Shown here: piece after piece, positions 8,748 through 18,006 of the stretch
Numbering within the stretch: the first letter of the stretch is position 1
Layout of the letters: each line of letters opens with the position of its first letter
Assembly (NCBI RefSeq): GCF_048593165.1
Contig: NZ_CP184271.1
Reading direction: 5' to 3' (one strand)
Origin: Pectobacterium sp013449375
Lineage (GTDB): Bacteria > Pseudomonadota > Gammaproteobacteria > Enterobacterales > Enterobacteriaceae
Length of the DNA: 64,000 nt
Made by a program: the position numbers and the translations under genes
The notes under the pieces: generated by a model
Databases searched by the model: none
What the model saw: only the letters and a program-made list of their open reading frames with translations
What the model was told of the DNA's origin: nothing

Positions 8748-11700
8748 TTACGCCGCCAGCGTATGTTGCGCCATGTTCCCCAGCAGTGAACCGATAAATT
8801 CAATGCGTTTTGGGCGATCGCTCAAATCCTTCATGAATTTCAGGCGAGTTGGGCCATCAAGGCGGTAGGTGCCCGGATCGCGCTGTAACAGACCGATGAG
8901 GTGAGACGGATCAACGCGATTTTGCTCACTGAATTCGATAAATCCACCTTTCTCATTGCCTTCAATACGGCGAATACCCAGTGCCTGTGCCTGCTGGCGC
9001 AGGGCAGCAATCTGCAACAGATAGCGACTGGCATCGGGAAGGAGACCGAAACGATCGATCAGTTCGACCTTCAATTCATCCAGTTCATCGGCGGTTTTCG
9101 CGCTGGCAATACGTTTGTATAGCGACAGTCGCGTATTGACGTCGGGAATGAAATCGTCGGGCAGCAGGGCAGGCAAGCGTAATTCGACGTCGGTCTGGCT
9201 GTTGATCAAATCTTCCAGCGACGGCTCCCGGCCTGCTTTCAGCGCATCGACGGCGCTTTCCAGCAGTTCCATATACAGTGAAAAACCGACGCTGGTCATC
9301 TGCCCGCTCTGGTCTTCTCCGAGCAGCTCGCCTGCGCCACGGATTTCCAGATCGTGCGTGGCCAGTGCAAAACCGGCACCGAGGTCTTCCAATGAGGCGA
9401 TCGCTTCCAGACGTTTCTGTGCATCGGTGCTCATCGTTTTGGGGTTTGGCGTCAGCAGATAGGCATAAGCCTGATGGTGGGAACGCCCCACGCGACCGCG
9501 CAACTGATGCAACTGCGCCAGACCGAAGTGGTCGGCACGCTCGATGATGATGGTGTTGGCGCTTGGAATATCGATCCCAGTTTCGATGATGGTGGTACAC
9601 ACCAGCACGTTAAAACGCTGATGGTGGAAATCGTTCATGACCCGTTCCAGCTCGCGTTCACGCATCTGGCCGTGGCCGATAGCGATGCGCGCTTCCGGTA
9701 CCAGCTCCGCCAGTCGCTGAGTGGCTTTTCCGATATTTTCGACATCGTTATAAAGGTAATACACCTGACCTCCGCGCAGAATTTCACGCAGGATGGCTTC
9801 GCGCACCACCAGATTGTCATATTCACGCACGAATGTTTTTACCGCTAAACGACGGGCTGGGGGCGTGGCGATAATCGACAGATCACGCATCCCGCTCATC
9901 GCCATGTTGAGCGTACGCGGAATCGGCGTGGCGGTGAGCGTCAGGATATCGACATTCGCCCGCATTGCTTTGATGCGTTCTTTGTGACGCACGCCGAAGC
10001 GGTGTTCTTCGTCCACAATCAGCAGCCCTAAGTCGCGCCAGCGGACGTCGCTCTGCAATAGCTTATGGGTACCGATCAGAATATCGACTTTGCCTTCCTG
10101 CGTTTCTTCCAGCACCTGAGTTTGTTCACGGGCGCTACGGAAGCGGGAGATCATTTCAATCTTCACCGGCCAGTTGGCAAAGCGATCGCGGAAGTTGTCA
10201 AAATGCTGCTGAGCCAGCAGCGTTGTCGGTACCAGAACGGCAACCTGCTTATGGTTTTCAACCGCCAGAAACGCGGCGCGCATTGCCACTTCGGTTTTAC
10301 CAAAGCCGACATCGCCACACACCAGACGGTCCATCGCCAGCGGCTGGCACATATCGCTCAACACGGCGTTGATAGCCTGCGCTTGATCGGGTGTGGTCTC
10401 GAAGGGGAAACTTTCGCAGAAAAGCTGATATTGCGTTTTATCATGCTTAAAGGCAAAACCGCTTTTCGCCGCGCGTTGCGCATAAACATCCAACAGTTCG
10501 GCGGCGACATCGCGCACTCTTTCTGCTGCTTTTTGCCGCGCGCGCGACCACGCATCGCCACCCAGTTTATGCAGCGGCGCATTCTCATCGGCACCGCCTG
10601 CGTAGCGGCTGATCAAATGCAGTGAGGAAACGGGGACATACAACTTGTCCTCGCCCGAATAGGTCAAAATCAGGTATTCAGCTTTGATGCCACCGGCTTC
10701 CAACGTGGTCAACCCAGCATAGCGGCCAACGCCATGTTCGAGATGGACAACGGGCTGCCCCGGCCGCAGTTCCGCCAGATTGCGGATCAGCGTATCGGTA
10801 TTGATCGTGCGGCGATTATCCTGACGGCGGCGGCTAACGCGTTCGCCCAGTAGGTCGCTTTCGCAGATTAAGGCTCGCTGGCGCAGCGTGTCGATAAAAC
10901 CGTGCTCGCTGGCACCGATGATCAGGTAAGTGCCACGCTCCTGCGCCTGCTCCAGCGTGCTGATGAGCGTAGGGTTCAGTTTGATGCGTGCCAGCAGTTC
11001 CTGGAGCGTTTCGCGACGGCCTTCACTCTCAACGGAGAAAATGACCTGACCGTCGGACTGTTCGATAAAGCGGCGCAGCGCATCTAACGGGGATTTTTGC
11101 TGATGCTGAATCGCCAGTTCCGGCAGCGGCAGATAGGCCAGATTCACGTTGGCGGCTTTTTCCGGCAGCGTATCCGTTCTCAACTGCACGCGCGGCCACG
11201 CTTTCAGCTCCGTGAACAGGCCATCTACCCGTAACCAGAGTGAGTCTGACGGCAGCAACGGACGCATGGGATCGACACGGCGGCTTTCAAAACGCTGCTG
11301 AATATCCTGCCAGAAGCGCTCAGCGCTCTGTTCGATATTACCGGTATTGACGATCAGCGTGTTGTTCGGGAAGTAGCTGAACAGCGACGGCAGCGGTTCA
11401 CTGAAGAATAACGGCTGCCAGTATTCGATGCCTGCGGGCCAGACGCCTTTGCTGACCTGTTGGTAAAGGTGTTCGGCGTCGCGCCGTACCTCAAACTGTT
11501 CGCGCCACTGGCTGCGAAACAGCTCGATGGCGGCTTTATCCGTCGGGAACTCGTGGGCAGGCAGTAAATTAATGTGCGGTACTTCATTCAGCGTGCGCTG
11601 GGTATCCACATCGAAAAGACGCAGGCTGTCGATCTCATCATCAAAGAAATCAATACGGTAGGGCTCTTCGCTCCCCATTGGGAACAGATCCAGCAGTGCG

Positions 11701-12200
11701 CCGCGCGTGGCATATTCACCGTGTTCCATGACCTGATCGACACTGCGGTAACCCGCCTGCTCCAACTGCGAACGCAGCTTATCGCGCGAAAGACGCTGGC
11801 TTTTTTTCAACACCAGCGCATGGCCGTGCAGGAAACTGTGCGGACAAACGCGCTGCATCAGCGTGTTGACCGGCAGAATCAAAACGCCGCGTGTCATGTT
11901 GGGCAATTGGTACAGGGTAGAAAGGCGGGTCGAAATAATTTCCTGATGCGGAGAAAAACTATCGTAGGGCAGCGTTTCCCAGTCAGGTAGCGTAGTGACG
12001 TGCTGGTCGGTAAATTGCTGAATCTCATCGCGTAAGCGCAGGGCGTTTTGCATATCAGGGGCGATAAGTACCACCAGCCCAGCGTGGCGTTCAATAATTT
12101 CTGCACATTCAACGGCGCAGGCAGCGCCGGTTAACTGGCCCAGCAGGCGCTGCTCACCGGCTTTTGATGGCAGCGAATAACGGTAATTTTCAGGCATCAT
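8748..12200 (-). CDS. mfd: Transcription-repair coupling factor Mfd
   Basis: 1150 residues (E. coli 1148). An ATP-driven DNA translocase that removes RNA polymerase stalled at lesions and recruits UvrA. The N terminus has the UvrB-homology region. The RNA-polymerase-interacting domain lies near 475-545 (VVHLEHGVGRYAGL). The translocase motor follows: Walker A VCGDVGFGKTEVA, DEEH box LLIVDEEHRFG, motif III TLTATPIPRTLNMA and motif VI QLRGRVGRS. The C terminus is the D7 domain. The protein begins MMPENYRYSLP; the second ATG matches the E. coli start equally well. It is divergent from lolC across a 142-nt gap. Confidence 0.97.
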   Translation of the reverse strand: MMPENYRYSLPSKAGEQRLLGQLTGAACAVECAEIIERHAGLVVLIAPDMQNALRLRDEIQQFTDQHVTTLPDWETLPYDSFSPHQEIISTRLSTLYQLPNMTRGVLILPVNTLMQRVCPHSFLHGHALVLKKSQRLSRDKLRSQLEQAGYRSVDQVMEHGEYATRGALLDLFPMGSEEPYRIDFFDDEIDSLRLFDVDTQRTLNEVPHINLLPAHEFPTDKAAIELFRSQWREQFEVRRDAEHLYQQVSKGVWPAGIEYWQPLFFSEPLPSLFSYFPNNTLIVNTGNIEQSAERFWQDIQQRFESRRVDPMRPLLPSDSLWLRVDGLFTELKAWPRVQLRTDTLPEKAANVNLAYLPLPELAIQHQQKSPLDALRRFIEQSDGQVIFSVESEGRRETLQELLARIKLNPTLISTLEQAQERGTYLIIGASEHGFIDTLRQRALICESDLLGERVSRRRQDNRRTINTDTLIRNLAELRPGQPVVHLEHGVGRYAGLTTLEAGGIKAEYLILTYSGEDKLYVPVSSLHLISRYAGGADENAPLHKLGGDAWSRARQKAAERVRDVAAELLDVYAQRAAKSGFAFKHDKTQYQLFCESFPFETTPDQAQAINAVLSDMCQPLAMDRLVCGDVGFGKTEVAMRAAFLAVENHKQVAVLVPTTLLAQQHFDNFRDRFANWPVKIEMISRFRSAREQTQVLEETQEGKVDILIGTHKLLQSDVRWRDLGLLIVDEEHRFGVRHKERIKAMRANVDILTLTATPIPRTLNMAMSGMRDLSIIATPPARRLAVKTFVREYDNLVVREAILREILRGGQVYYLYNDVENIGKATQRLAELVPEARIAIGHGQMRERELERVMNDFHHQRFNVLVCTTIIETGIDIPSANTIIIERADHFGLAQLHQLRGRVGRSHHQAYAYLLTPNPKTMSTDAQKRLEAIASLEDLGAGFALATHDLEIRGAGELLGEDQSGQMTSVGFSLYMELLESAVDALKAGREPSLEDLINSQTDVELRLPALLPDDFIPDVNTRLSLYKRIASAKTADELDELKVELIDRFGLLPDASRYLLQIAALRQQAQALGIRRIEGNEKGGFIEFSEQNRVDPSHLIGLLQRDPGTYRLDGPTRLKFMKDLSDRPKRIEFIGSLLGNMAQHTLAA

Positions 12201-12342
12201 CTGATTATCGGGTCTCGCCTCCCTGCATCCGGCCAGGAATAAGAAAAAGCCGTAGAGTGAGGGTGTTAGGGTTCCATAAAGCAGTACTACCCTTTATTAT
12301 CCTTGATCACTTTGCTTTGGCAACCTTATCCAGACGGATTTC

Positions 12343-13545
12343 ATGTATCAACCTGTCGCTTTATTTATTGGCCTGCGCTACATGCGTGGGCGCGCATCAG
12401 ACCGCTTCGGCCGGTTTGTCTCCTGGTTATCCGCCATTGGTATCACGCTGGGCGTGATGGCGCTGGTCACCGTACTTTCCGTGATGAATGGCTTCGAGCG
12501 CGAACTGGAAGGCAATATTCTGGGCGTGATGCCTCAGGCGGTCATCACTACGCCACAAGGTTCGCTAAACCCGGCGAAGATTCCTGCTTCCTCTTTAGAC
12601 TCGCTGGAAGGTGTGACGCGCGTTGCGCCGCTGACGACGGGCGATGTGGTGCTGCAAAGCGCCCGTAGCGTTGCCGTTGGTGTGATGTTAGGGATTGATC
12701 CTGACGAGCAGGAGCCGCTGTCGCGTTATCTGGTTAATGTCAAACAGCAGCAACTGCAATCCGGTCAATATCAGGCCATTTTGGGCGAGAAACTGGCCGA
12801 ACAACTGGGGGTCAAAACGGGCGATCAGATTCGCATGATGGTGACGAGCGCCAGCCAACTGACGCCGATGGGGCGTATTCCCAGCCAGCGTATCTTCACC
12901 GTTGCTGGCACCTTTGCGGCGAACAGCGAGGTGGATAGTTATCAGTTGCTGGTGAACCAGCAGGATGCTTCTCGCTTGATGCGCTACCCAGCAAACCACA
13001 TTACTGGCTGGCGTTTGTGGCTGGAAAAGCCGCTGTCGGTCGATACGCTGAGCACGCAAACGCTGCCGGAAGGCACGGTCTGGAAAGACTGGCGCGAACG
13101 TAAAGGCGAACTGTTTCAGGCCGTGCGTATGGAGAAAAACATGATGGGGCTGTTGCTCAGCCTGATCGTGGCGGTGGCCGCTTTCAATATTATTACCTCG
13201 TTGGGTTTACTGGTGATGGAAAAACAGGGTGAAGTCGCCATTTTGCAAACGCAGGGGCTGACTCAACGCCAGATTATGACGGTGTTTATGGTGCAGGGGG
13301 GCAGCGCTGGCGTGATTGGCGCGTTGTTAGGAGCAGTGCTGGGGACGCTATTGGCCAGCCAACTGAATACGCTGATGCCAATTCTGGGTGTATTGCTGGA
13401 TGGTGCCGCGTTGCCAGTGGATATTGACCCTGCGCAGGTGGTGACTATCGCCATTTCCGCGATGGTGATTGCCCTGTTATCGACACTTTACCCGTCATGG
13501 CGCGCTGCCGCCGTTCAACCCGCTGAGGCTTTACGTTATGAGTGA
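12343..13545 (+). CDS. lolC: Lipoprotein-releasing ABC transporter permease LolC
   Basis: 400-residue inner-membrane permease (FtsX/MacB fold) of LolCDE, which extracts outer-membrane lipoproteins from the inner membrane and passes them to LolA. It has one N-terminal transmembrane helix (about 25-50), a periplasmic domain (about 50-265), then three C-terminal helices. The conserved ALVTVLSVMNGFERELE stretch follows the first helix. Its 3' end overlaps lolD by 8 nt, and lolD overlaps lolE by 4 nt, so the three are translationally coupled. LolC and LolE here are paralogs with the same opening motif SVMNGFERELE / SAMNGFERELN. Confidence 0.95.
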   Translation: MYQPVALFIGLRYMRGRASDRFGRFVSWLSAIGITLGVMALVTVLSVMNGFERELEGNILGVMPQAVITTPQGSLNPAKIPASSLDSLEGVTRVAPLTTGDVVLQSARSVAVGVMLGIDPDEQEPLSRYLVNVKQQQLQSGQYQAILGEKLAEQLGVKTGDQIRMMVTSASQLTPMGRIPSQRIFTVAGTFAANSEVDSYQLLVNQQDASRLMRYPANHITGWRLWLEKPLSVDTLSTQTLPEGTVWKDWRERKGELFQAVRMEKNMMGLLLSLIVAVAAFNIITSLGLLVMEKQGEVAILQTQGLTQRQIMTVFMVQGGSAGVIGALLGAVLGTLLASQLNTLMPILGVLLDGAALPVDIDPAQVVTIAISAMVIALLSTLYPSWRAAAVQPAEALRYE

Positions 13546-14245
13546 TTTACCGTTATTGCAGTGTAATAACCTGTCCAAGCGCTATCAGGACGGCAACCTG
13601 TCTACCGATGTGTTGCGCGATGTCTCTTTCGAGATGAGCAGTGGGGAGATGATGGCGATCGTCGGGAGCTCGGGGTCGGGTAAAAGTACGCTACTGCATA
13701 TGTTGGGCGGGTTGGATACGCCAACGTCAGGCGAAGTCATCTTCAAAGGTCAGCCGCTAGGTACGCTCTCGGCAGCGGCAAAAGCCGATTTGCGCAATCG
13801 CGAGCTGGGCTTCATTTATCAGTTTCATCACCTGCTACCCGATTTTACCGCGTTGGAAAACGTCGCAATGCCGCTGCTGATTGGCAAAGTGCCAACGTCG
13901 CAGGCGCAGGATAAAGCACGCGAAATGCTGGCGGCCGTCGGGCTCGAAGCGCGCAGCCACCACCGTTCGTCTGAGCTGTCCGGTGGTGAGCGGCAGCGTG
14001 TTGCCATCGCCAGAGCGCTGGTTAACAGCCCGTCGCTAGTGCTGGCGGACGAACCGACCGGTAACCTTGATCAGCGCACGGCGGATACCATTTTCGAATT
14101 GCTGGGAGAGCTGAACGTCCGGCAGGGCACCGCTTTTCTTGTGGTGACACACGATCTGCAACTGGCTAGCCGACTGAATCGCCAACTGGAAATGCGCGAC
14201 GGTCAGTTGCAGCAGGAACTGACCCTGATGGGAGCGCGGCAATGA
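13538..14245 (+). CDS. lolD: LolD, ATPase of the lipoprotein-release transporter
   Basis: 235-residue cytoplasmic ATPase that powers LolCDE. Walker A GSSGSGKST is near 42-50, the ABC signature LSGGERQRVAIARAL near 146-160, Walker B LVLADEPTGNLD near 166-177, and the H-loop VVTHD follows. The ATG at 13538 lies inside the end of lolC (8-nt overlap) and gives the family N terminus MSDLPLLQCNNLSKRY; more upstream in-frame starts lie deep in lolC. Confidence 0.96.
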   Translation: MSDLPLLQCNNLSKRYQDGNLSTDVLRDVSFEMSSGEMMAIVGSSGSGKSTLLHMLGGLDTPTSGEVIFKGQPLGTLSAAAKADLRNRELGFIYQFHHLLPDFTALENVAMPLLIGKVPTSQAQDKAREMLAAVGLEARSHHRSSELSGGERQRVAIARALVNSPSLVLADEPTGNLDQRTADTIFELLGELNVRQGTAFLVVTHDLQLASRLNRQLEMRDGQLQQELTLMGARQ

Positions 14246-15489
14246 CATTTCCTCCGCTCTCGTTGCTGATTGGCCTGCGCTTTAGCCGTGGCCGTCGGCG
14301 TGGCGGCATGGTTTCGCTGATTTCGGTCATTTCGACGTTGGGGATCGCCCTTGGTGTCGCGGTGCTGATTCTTGGCCTGAGCGCGATGAATGGCTTTGAG
14401 CGTGAACTGAATAACCGCGTGCTTGCCGTGGTGCCGCACGGTGAGATCGCACCGGTCAATCAGCCTTTTGACGGCTGGCAGGACATGCTGCCGAAAATAG
14501 AGCAGGTGCCCGGCGTGGCGGCCGCGGCGCCTTATATCAATTTCACTGGGCTGTTGGAGAACGGTGCCAAACTTCAGGCGGTTCAGGTAAAAGGCGTCGA
14601 TCCGCAGCAGGAGAAACGTCTTAGCGCGTTGCCCAACTATGTGCTTAATGATGCCTGGCAGCGGTTCCGCGCGGGCGAACAGCAGGTCATTATTGGGCAA
14701 GGCGTGGCAAAGGCGCTGAATGTGGCTGAGGGGGATTGGGTTACGGTGATGATCCCGAACAGTGATCCGGAAATGAAGCTGATGCAGCCTAAACGTATCC
14801 GGCTGCACGTCAGTGGCATTTTACAACTGAGCGGCCAGCTCGATCACGGTCTGGCGCTGATTCCGCTTGCCGATGCCCAGCAGTATCTGGATATGGGACA
14901 GAGCGTAACGGGGATCGCGATCAAGGCTAAGGATGTTTTTTCTGCCAATAAATTGGTGCGTGATGCGGGCATGGTCACAAAGGCCTATGTCACTATTCGC
15001 AGTTGGATTGGCACCTATGGTTATATGTACCGAGATATCCAGATGGTGAGAACTATCATGTATCTGGCGATGATCCTGGTGATTGGCGTGGCCTGTTTTA
15101 ATATTGTGTCAACGCTGGTAATGGCGGTGAAAGACAAAAGTAGCGATATCGCCGTCCTGCGTACGCTGGGAGCGTCAGATGGCATGATTCGGGCTATCTT
15201 TATTTGGTACGGACTATTGGCTGGGCTACTGGGTAGCGTGATAGGCGCGGTGATTGGCGTGATCGCGACCTTGCAATTGACGCCGATTATTCACGGCATT
15301 GAATCTCTCATCGGCCATAAACTGCTGTCCGGCGACATCTATTTTATCGATTTTCTACCGTCGGAACTGCACCTGATGGATGTCTTTATCGTATTAGGAA
15401 CGTCGTTGGTACTGAGTCTGATTGCCAGTTGGTATCCTGCACGGCGCGCCAGCCGGATTGACCCTGCCCGCGTGCTGAGCGGACAGTAA
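14242..15489 (+). CDS. lolE: Lipoprotein-releasing ABC transporter permease LolE
   Basis: 415-residue second permease of LolCDE. Topology is as LolC: one N-terminal membrane helix, a large periplasmic domain (about 50-270), and three C-terminal helices, ending in the coupling-helix motif SWYPARRASRIDPARVLSGQ. In the family LolE takes up the lipoprotein and LolC contacts LolA. The ATG overlaps the lolD stop in an ATGA, so it is the last cistron of the coupled trio. nagK follows after 84 nt. Confidence 0.95.
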   Translation: MTFPPLSLLIGLRFSRGRRRGGMVSLISVISTLGIALGVAVLILGLSAMNGFERELNNRVLAVVPHGEIAPVNQPFDGWQDMLPKIEQVPGVAAAAPYINFTGLLENGAKLQAVQVKGVDPQQEKRLSALPNYVLNDAWQRFRAGEQQVIIGQGVAKALNVAEGDWVTVMIPNSDPEMKLMQPKRIRLHVSGILQLSGQLDHGLALIPLADAQQYLDMGQSVTGIAIKAKDVFSANKLVRDAGMVTKAYVTIRSWIGTYGYMYRDIQMVRTIMYLAMILVIGVACFNIVSTLVMAVKDKSSDIAVLRTLGASDGMIRAIFIWYGLLAGLLGSVIGAVIGVIATLQLTPIIHGIESLIGHKLLSGDIYFIDFLPSELHLMDVFIVLGTSLVLSLIASWYPARRASRIDPARVLSGQ

Positions 15490-15573
15490 ACCAAGTCAAC
15501 GCACATGCGGCTTGAGAGATGGTGGAAATAATCCCTATCGTGTGGGAAAGCGATCACACCCTAAGGAGCAGTC

Positions 15574-16488
15574 ATGTACTACGGTTTTGACATGGGCGGC
15601 ACGAAAATTGAGCTGGGCGTGTTCGATGCGGCATTGAACAAGGTGTGGCAAAAGCGGGTGCCGACACCGCGCAATCATTATGATGAGTTGCTCACCACGC
15701 TGGTTGATCTGGTTCATGAAGCGGATGCACAAACCGGAGTACAAGGAAAGGTCGGTATCGGCGTACCGGGAGTACAAACGGGCGATAACGGCGCGCTATT
15801 TACTGCTAACCTGCCTGCGACGATGGGAAAACCGCTGCGTACGGATTTGTCACAGCGTTTGCAGCGGGATGTTCGCCTCAGCAACGATGCCAACTGTTTT
15901 GTGCTGTCTGAAGCCTGGGACGCGGAGTTTCGTTCGTATCCTGTCGTGTTGGGGATGATTCTGGGCACGGGGTTGGGGGGCGGTCTGGTAATTAACGGGC
16001 GTCCGGTTGAGGGGCGCAACGGCATTGCCGGTGAGTTTGGTCATATCCGCCTGCCGTCCGACGCGTTGGATATCATCGGCGCCGACATTCCCCGCGTGAA
16101 GTGTGGCTGCGGGCAATTTGGCTGTATTGAGAATTATATTTCTGGGCGCGGTTTTGAATGGCTGTACGAACATCTGTATGACGAAGCCCTGCCAGCGGTG
16201 ACTATCATCCGGCACTATCGTGGCGGCGAGGAAAAAGCGCTGGAGTTTGTCGATCGTTTTATGGATTTGTTGGCGGCTTGTCTGGGTAACCTGCTGACCC
16301 TGTTTGATCCCCATCTGCTGGTGTTGGGCGGTGGCCTGTCGAATTTTGATGAAATTTATCAAATTTTGCCGATGCGTCTTCCTGCACGACTTTTACCGAT
16401 TGCGAAACTGCCACGCATAGAGAAAGCGCGTCACGGTGATGCGGGCGGTGTACGTGGCGCGGCGTTGCTACACTTAATGGATAACTAG
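15574..16488 (+). CDS. nagK: N-acetyl-D-glucosamine kinase NagK
   Basis: 304 residues. A ROK-family kinase that phosphorylates GlcNAc released from recycled cell wall to GlcNAc-6-phosphate. ATP site DMGGTKIELGV is at 6-16. The ROK signature runs LGTGLGGGLVINGRPVEGRN near 130-149, with GEFGH after it. The zinc-binding cluster CGCGQFGCIE lies near 177-186. AAGGAG precedes the ATG. Only 11 nt separate it from cobB, so they probably share a transcript, as in E. coli. Confidence 0.95.
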   Translation: MYYGFDMGGTKIELGVFDAALNKVWQKRVPTPRNHYDELLTTLVDLVHEADAQTGVQGKVGIGVPGVQTGDNGALFTANLPATMGKPLRTDLSQRLQRDVRLSNDANCFVLSEAWDAEFRSYPVVLGMILGTGLGGGLVINGRPVEGRNGIAGEFGHIRLPSDALDIIGADIPRVKCGCGQFGCIENYISGRGFEWLYEHLYDEALPAVTIIRHYRGGEEKALEFVDRFMDLLAACLGNLLTLFDPHLLVLGGGLSNFDEIYQILPMRLPARLLPIAKLPRIEKARHGDAGGVRGAALLHLMDN

Positions 16489-16499
16489 CTGGAGAAAGA

Positions 16500-17330
16500 A
16501 TGTATACGCGTCAACGATTAGGGCGGTTTCATAAGGGAAAGCGACTGCGGCAACAGCGTCTTCGTGCGCGTATTTTCCATCGTGATTATCTGGCCGCAAG
16601 CGAAGTGAAAAAACCGCGCGTGGTGGTACTGACGGGCGCTGGCATTTCAGCCGAGTCCGGCATTCGTACCTTTCGCGCAACCGATGGCCTGTGGGAAGAA
16701 CACCGCGTCGAAGATGTCGCCACACCTGAAGGTTTTCAGCGCAACCCTGAACTGGTGCAGGCGTTTTATAACGCCCGCCGTCGTCAGCTACAGCAGCCGG
16801 AAATTGTACCGAATGCCGCGCACCTGGCATTGGCGAATCTGGAAACGATGCTGGAAGATAACTTTCTGCTGATTACGCAAAATATCGATAACCTGCATGA
16901 GCGTGCTGGTAGCCAGCGCGTCATTCATATGCACGGTGAGTTGCTAAAAATACGCTGTAGCCAAAGTGGGCAGATTTTTGAGTGGACGGACGATCTCGCC
17001 GTTGGCGAACGTTGCCATTGCTGCCAATTCCCCGCGCTTTTACGTCCGCATGTGGTGTGGTTTGGTGAAATGCCGCTACATATGGACAAAATTTACCATG
17101 CGTTGTCGCAGGCTGATTACTTTATTGCGATTGGCACATCGGGGCATGTGTATCCCGCAGCAGGCTTTGTCCATGAGGCCCATTCACATGGTGCCTACAC
17201 GCTGGAACTGAATCTGGAACCCAGCCAGGTAGAAAGCCAGTTTGATGAAAAAATCTATGGCCCCGCCAGTACCGTCGTGCCCGAGTTCGTCGCGGCCTGG
17301 CTGACGCGTGGTCAAAGCATCACGTTTTAA
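16500..17330 (+). CDS. cobB: NAD-dependent protein deacylase (sirtuin) CobB
   Basis: 276 residues, Sir2 family. It removes acetyl, succinyl and other acyl groups from lysines using NAD+; acetyl-CoA synthetase is the classic target. NAD-binding GAGISAESGIRTFR is near 44-57, ITQNIDNLHERAG near 125-137, the catalytic HMHGE next, and a reduced Cys-type zinc site (C160-region CSQSG, then CHCCQ). The N-terminal basic extension (MYTRQRLGRFHKGKRLRQQR) matches the long enterobacterial CobB form. GGAGAAAG precedes ATG 16500. Confidence 0.95.
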   Translation: MYTRQRLGRFHKGKRLRQQRLRARIFHRDYLAASEVKKPRVVVLTGAGISAESGIRTFRATDGLWEEHRVEDVATPEGFQRNPELVQAFYNARRRQLQQPEIVPNAAHLALANLETMLEDNFLLITQNIDNLHERAGSQRVIHMHGELLKIRCSQSGQIFEWTDDLAVGERCHCCQFPALLRPHVVWFGEMPLHMDKIYHALSQADYFIAIGTSGHVYPAAGFVHEAHSHGAYTLELNLEPSQVESQFDEKIYGPASTVVPEFVAAWLTRGQSITF

Positions 17331-17365
17331 GCGTCCGCAAAAAGCTTTAAACGCCCGCAAAAAGA

Positions 17366-17405
17366 GAAAACGTCATGAATCGTATGAGGACGGCGTTTTT
17401 TCTTT
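17366..17405 (+). terminator. Terminator of cobB
   Basis: Imperfect stem AAAACGTCAT / ATGA-CGTTTT (6-nt bulge on the 3' arm) is followed by a T-rich GTTTTTTCTTTC. The same region contains the end of a small leftward ORF. Confidence 0.65.
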
Positions 17406-17618
17406 CCTATCGTTGCCGCAGCAGCATTCGTCAAGCTGATCGAACGGCAACATGGCGGTATGGTTAAAGAAACAATATTCACTCTCGCTACAGCGCGTAT
17501 GCGCCGCGGTTTCTGTCGGCGAATCCGCCTGCGGCTGTTGGCTGTCATGGCGTGACGATGTTCCATGATGTGGCCGTGTTCCATGAAAAGATAAGGTTCG
17601 TCGGAAAAAGCCTAGCAT
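17373..17618 (-). CDS. Small hypothetical ORF, Cys-rich C terminus
   Basis: 81 codons on the minus strand between cobB and the regulator remnant. The peptide begins MLGFFRRTLSFHGTRPHHG, is rich in His, Ser and Thr in the middle, and ends with SEYCFFNHTAMLPFDQLDEC followed by two more Cys. A possible ribosome site (GGTGGGGTA) lies just before the ATG at 17618, and a perfect inverted repeat lies 48-70 nt further upstream. I do not recognise a family. The Cys/His content might bind metal, but that is speculation. It could also be a chance ORF overlapping the cobB terminator. Confidence 0.35.
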   Translation of the reverse strand: MLGFFRRTLSFHGTRPHHGTSSRHDSQQPQADSPTETAAHTRCSESEYCFFNHTAMLPFDQLDECCCGNDRKEKTPSSYDS

Positions 17619-17665
17619 AGCGTTACCCCACCGTATCCCATCAAGGTATTAATGAGACACTTTCC

Positions 17666-17688
17666 TTGATGAGAGTTGTTCTCATCAA
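17666..17688. promoter_or_regulatory. Perfect inverted repeat, possible operator
   Basis: TTGATGAGA-GTTGT-TCTCATCAA, a 9-bp perfect palindrome with a 5-nt spacer, with no T-tract on either side. It lies upstream of the small leftward ORF that begins at 17618. It may be an operator or an RNA hairpin; the regulator is unknown. Confidence 0.45.
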
Positions 17689-17727
17689 TGTAAGCTAAGC
17701 GTAGTTGATTATCCGGTAAGGCGGGAA

Positions 17728-17739
17728 TGACAATTGTCA
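17728..17739. promoter_or_regulatory. TGACAATTGTCA palindrome
   Basis: A perfect 12-bp palindrome. It shares GACAA/TTGTC arms with the longer palindrome at 17995-18011 on the other side of the regulator remnant, so the two may be related binding sites. Confidence 0.35.
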
Positions 17740-17802
17740 AAATGTATATCCAAAATTGTTCTATTCACTCGTTATGCCTGAGTCGACAAAGGGGTAGATC
17801 GA

Positions 17803-18006
17803 TTAGAACGTCCGTCTGGCGTCTGCCGCCGGCTCTTTTAGATAATGCAGATTGCACAATGCCACCTGATGGCTCCGATAGGTAATGTGGCCTTGTCGCT
17901 TCAAGTCGGACATCAATCGGCTCAATGTCTCACCGCGCATCCAGTCATGCTGAAACAGCACGTCACCGTATTCATCGGGCGATAGCGCTTTTTTGACAAA
18001 TGTCAT
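17803..18006 (-). pseudogene. C-terminal DNA-binding remnant of a Crp/Fnr-type regulator
   Basis: 67 codons with a winged-helix segment like the tail of FNR: SPDEYGDVLFQHDWMRGETL, then SRLMSDLKRQGHITYRSHQV. The recognition helix ETLSR has the E-xx-S-R pattern that in FNR reads TTGAT half-sites. Full regulators have about 230-250 residues; the cyclic-nucleotide/FeS sensor domain and dimer helix are missing, and the frame upstream is closed by several stops. It may be a decayed gene, or less likely a functional mini-protein, since AAAGGA lies just before the ATG. A FNR-like palindrome covers its 5' end. Confidence 0.6.

Noticed and set aside
12303..12668. Rightward frame overlapping the lolC start
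   Set aside because: Composition is low-complexity Arg/Trp-rich and typical of a shifted frame of lolC.
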